From Nitrospirota bacterium (lineage in GTDB: Bacteria > Nitrospirota > Nitrospiria > Nitrospirales > NS-4): a DNA stretch of 6,845 bases. The stretch covers positions 1 through 6,845 of the forward strand of contig VBOK01000119.1 in NCBI GenBank assembly GCA_005877565.1, written 5' to 3'. A model generated the notes under the pieces. That model was given only the letters and a program-made list of their open reading frames with translations. It was not told where the DNA came from and searched no databases. This document shows positions 6,265 through 6,845 of the stretch, in pieces; within the stretch, counting starts at the first letter, position 1, and each line of letters starts with the position of its first letter. The position numbers and the translations under genes were made by a program.

Positions 6265-6284
6265 ACTATATCCTAAATGATGAA
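6265..6284 (-). promoter_or_regulatory. Candidate kinase promoter with the shared motif
   Basis: The minus strand carries a -10-like TATAGT (6265-6270) one base after TTTAGG, the core of the shared intergenic motif (plus strand CCTAAATGA, 6272-6280). No acceptable -35 hexamer lies 16-18 bp upstream. A perfect TTGACA (minus strand, 6353-6358) is too far away to pair with it. A weak -35 next to a conserved motif would fit an activator-dependent promoter. The site is about 30 bp upstream of the kinase ATG. Confidence 0.4.
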
Positions 6285-6411
6285 AACATGAAGGGATGCC
6301 ACTAGTCAATCATTCTGACATGTCTCAGTACCCAGTCGTGTCGGTTGTCCTGTTGTCAAAGGGAGTCAGCACGAGATACATGAAGCTGCCAGGTGTGCCC
6401 TGAGACACGAA

Positions 6412-6441
6412 GGGCGAGGCCCCCTTGCGAGAACCTCGCCC
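6412..6441 (-). terminator. GC-rich hairpin downstream of nxrB
   Basis: GGGCGAGG (6412-6419) and CCTCGCCC (6434-6441) are perfect 8-bp arms around a 14-nt loop, starting about 30 nt after the nxrB stop codon. A competing small hairpin, GCGAG-AAC-CTCGC (6427-6439), uses part of the same arm. The stem is strong, but only TT then mixed sequence follows it, so it could be a weak intrinsic terminator or an mRNA 3'-end stability element separating nxrB from the kinase gene. Confidence 0.5.
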
Positions 6442-6471
6442 CCCGCTGACCCGATGGGCTTGGCCCTTACG

Positions 6472-6845
6472 TTAGAGCCACTGCACGCGCTCCGCCGGGC
6501 GGATGTAGATCGGCTCCTCGACCTGGATCCGCACCACCTCCTTGCCCGACTTGTTGAACGCCAGTACCGTGTCGTTGTACATCTCAAACTTCCGCCCGTG
6601 AATCTGGGTCTCAAACACCTTCGGCCCCGGAATCACGTCGTACCGGAAGATGATCTGCTGCGTCGTCCGCCACAACTGCAACACCGCCAGCAGCTCCCGG
6701 CTCGGCACAATGTACCGGTCAATCGCGTTGTCCACCCCCGGCCCAAACATCTGCCGGATGTAGCCCCGCGGGGACCACCGCGGCGGGATATAGTAGCCGT
6801 TGGGCTCCGTCCCCCACTGCGGGTACAGCGGCAACGCCACCTGCT
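6472..6845 (-). CDS. nxrB: Nitrite oxidoreductase beta subunit (NxrB), C-terminal part only
   Basis: This is the last 124 or so codons of the Fe-S electron-transfer subunit of nitrite oxidoreductase, ending at TAA (6474-6472). The frame is open to the right edge, so the start lies outside the window; the GTG at 6840 is an internal valine, not a start. Recognisable stretches include PQWGTEPNGYYIPPRW, GYIRQMFGPGVDNAIDRY and IRPAERVQWL at the C-terminus, matching my recollection of Nitrospira NxrB (about 429 residues). The four cysteine clusters of the family lie upstream and are not visible; this fragment has no cysteine. NxrB passes electrons from NxrA towards the membrane-associated gamma subunit or cytochromes. 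Its own nxrA should lie just beyond the right edge, making the nxrA at the left a probable second copy. Confidence 0.9.
   Translation of the reverse strand, partial: QVALPLYPQWGTEPNGYYIPPRWSPRGYIRQMFGPGVDNAIDRYIVPSRELLAVLQLWRTTQQIIFRYDVIPGPKVFETQIHGRKFEMYNDTVLAFNKSGKEVVRIQVEEPIYIRPAERVQWL

Noticed and set aside
6238..6309. Longer kinase starting at a TTG at 6309
   Set aside because: The added 24 residues look unlike a membrane-protein leader and lack a good ribosome site, and they would place the candidate promoter and shared motif inside the gene. The ATG at 6237 has AGAGGT 8 nt upstream.
1..6845. CRISPR array, tRNA or rRNA genes, insertion sequence or phage attachment site
   Set aside because: I saw no regularly spaced repeats, no tRNA-like cloverleaf, no rRNA sequence, no transposase and no terminal inverted repeats. 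The only extended duplication is that of the two response-regulator genes.

Overview
The window is a nitrite-oxidation locus, almost certainly from a Nitrospira-type nitrite-oxidising bacterium. The evidence is a long NxrA-like molybdoenzyme alpha subunit with a Tat leader and the C-terminal end of an NxrB-like beta subunit, both GC-rich and both on the minus strand. Genus and family names rest on recalled family features; no database search was run.

All five genes read right to left. From the right edge, in order of transcription, they are: the 3' end of nxrB (6845-6472); a 234-bp gap with candidate hairpins and a candidate promoter; a membrane sensor histidine kinase (6237-4678); a first NarL/FixJ-type response regulator (4745-4077) overlapping the kinase by 68 nt; a 102-bp structured gap; a second, closely related response regulator (3974-3297); a 378-bp AT-richer gap rich in inverted and direct repeats; and nxrA (2918 to beyond the left edge, about 972 codons present).

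The nxrB at the right and the nxrA at the left are probably not one transcription unit. Nitrospira genomes commonly carry several nxrAB copies in A-then-B order, so the simplest reading is a two-component system lodged between two nxrAB copies. NxrA would oxidise nitrite to nitrate at a Mo-bis-MGD centre and NxrB would carry electrons away through Fe-S clusters. The kinase and twin regulators are good candidates for controlling nxr transcription, but that is inferred from position only.

The most interesting non-coding signal is a short motif (plus strand ACCTAAAYGRGTTA). It occurs upstream of nxrA and upstream of the second regulator, with a shorter copy upstream of the kinase, and I found it nowhere else in the window. 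It could be the operator of the encoded regulators or a shared promoter element. The nxrA leader also carries a nested stem with a purine-rich loop, a 7-bp-arm hairpin and a tandem repeat of two helical turns.
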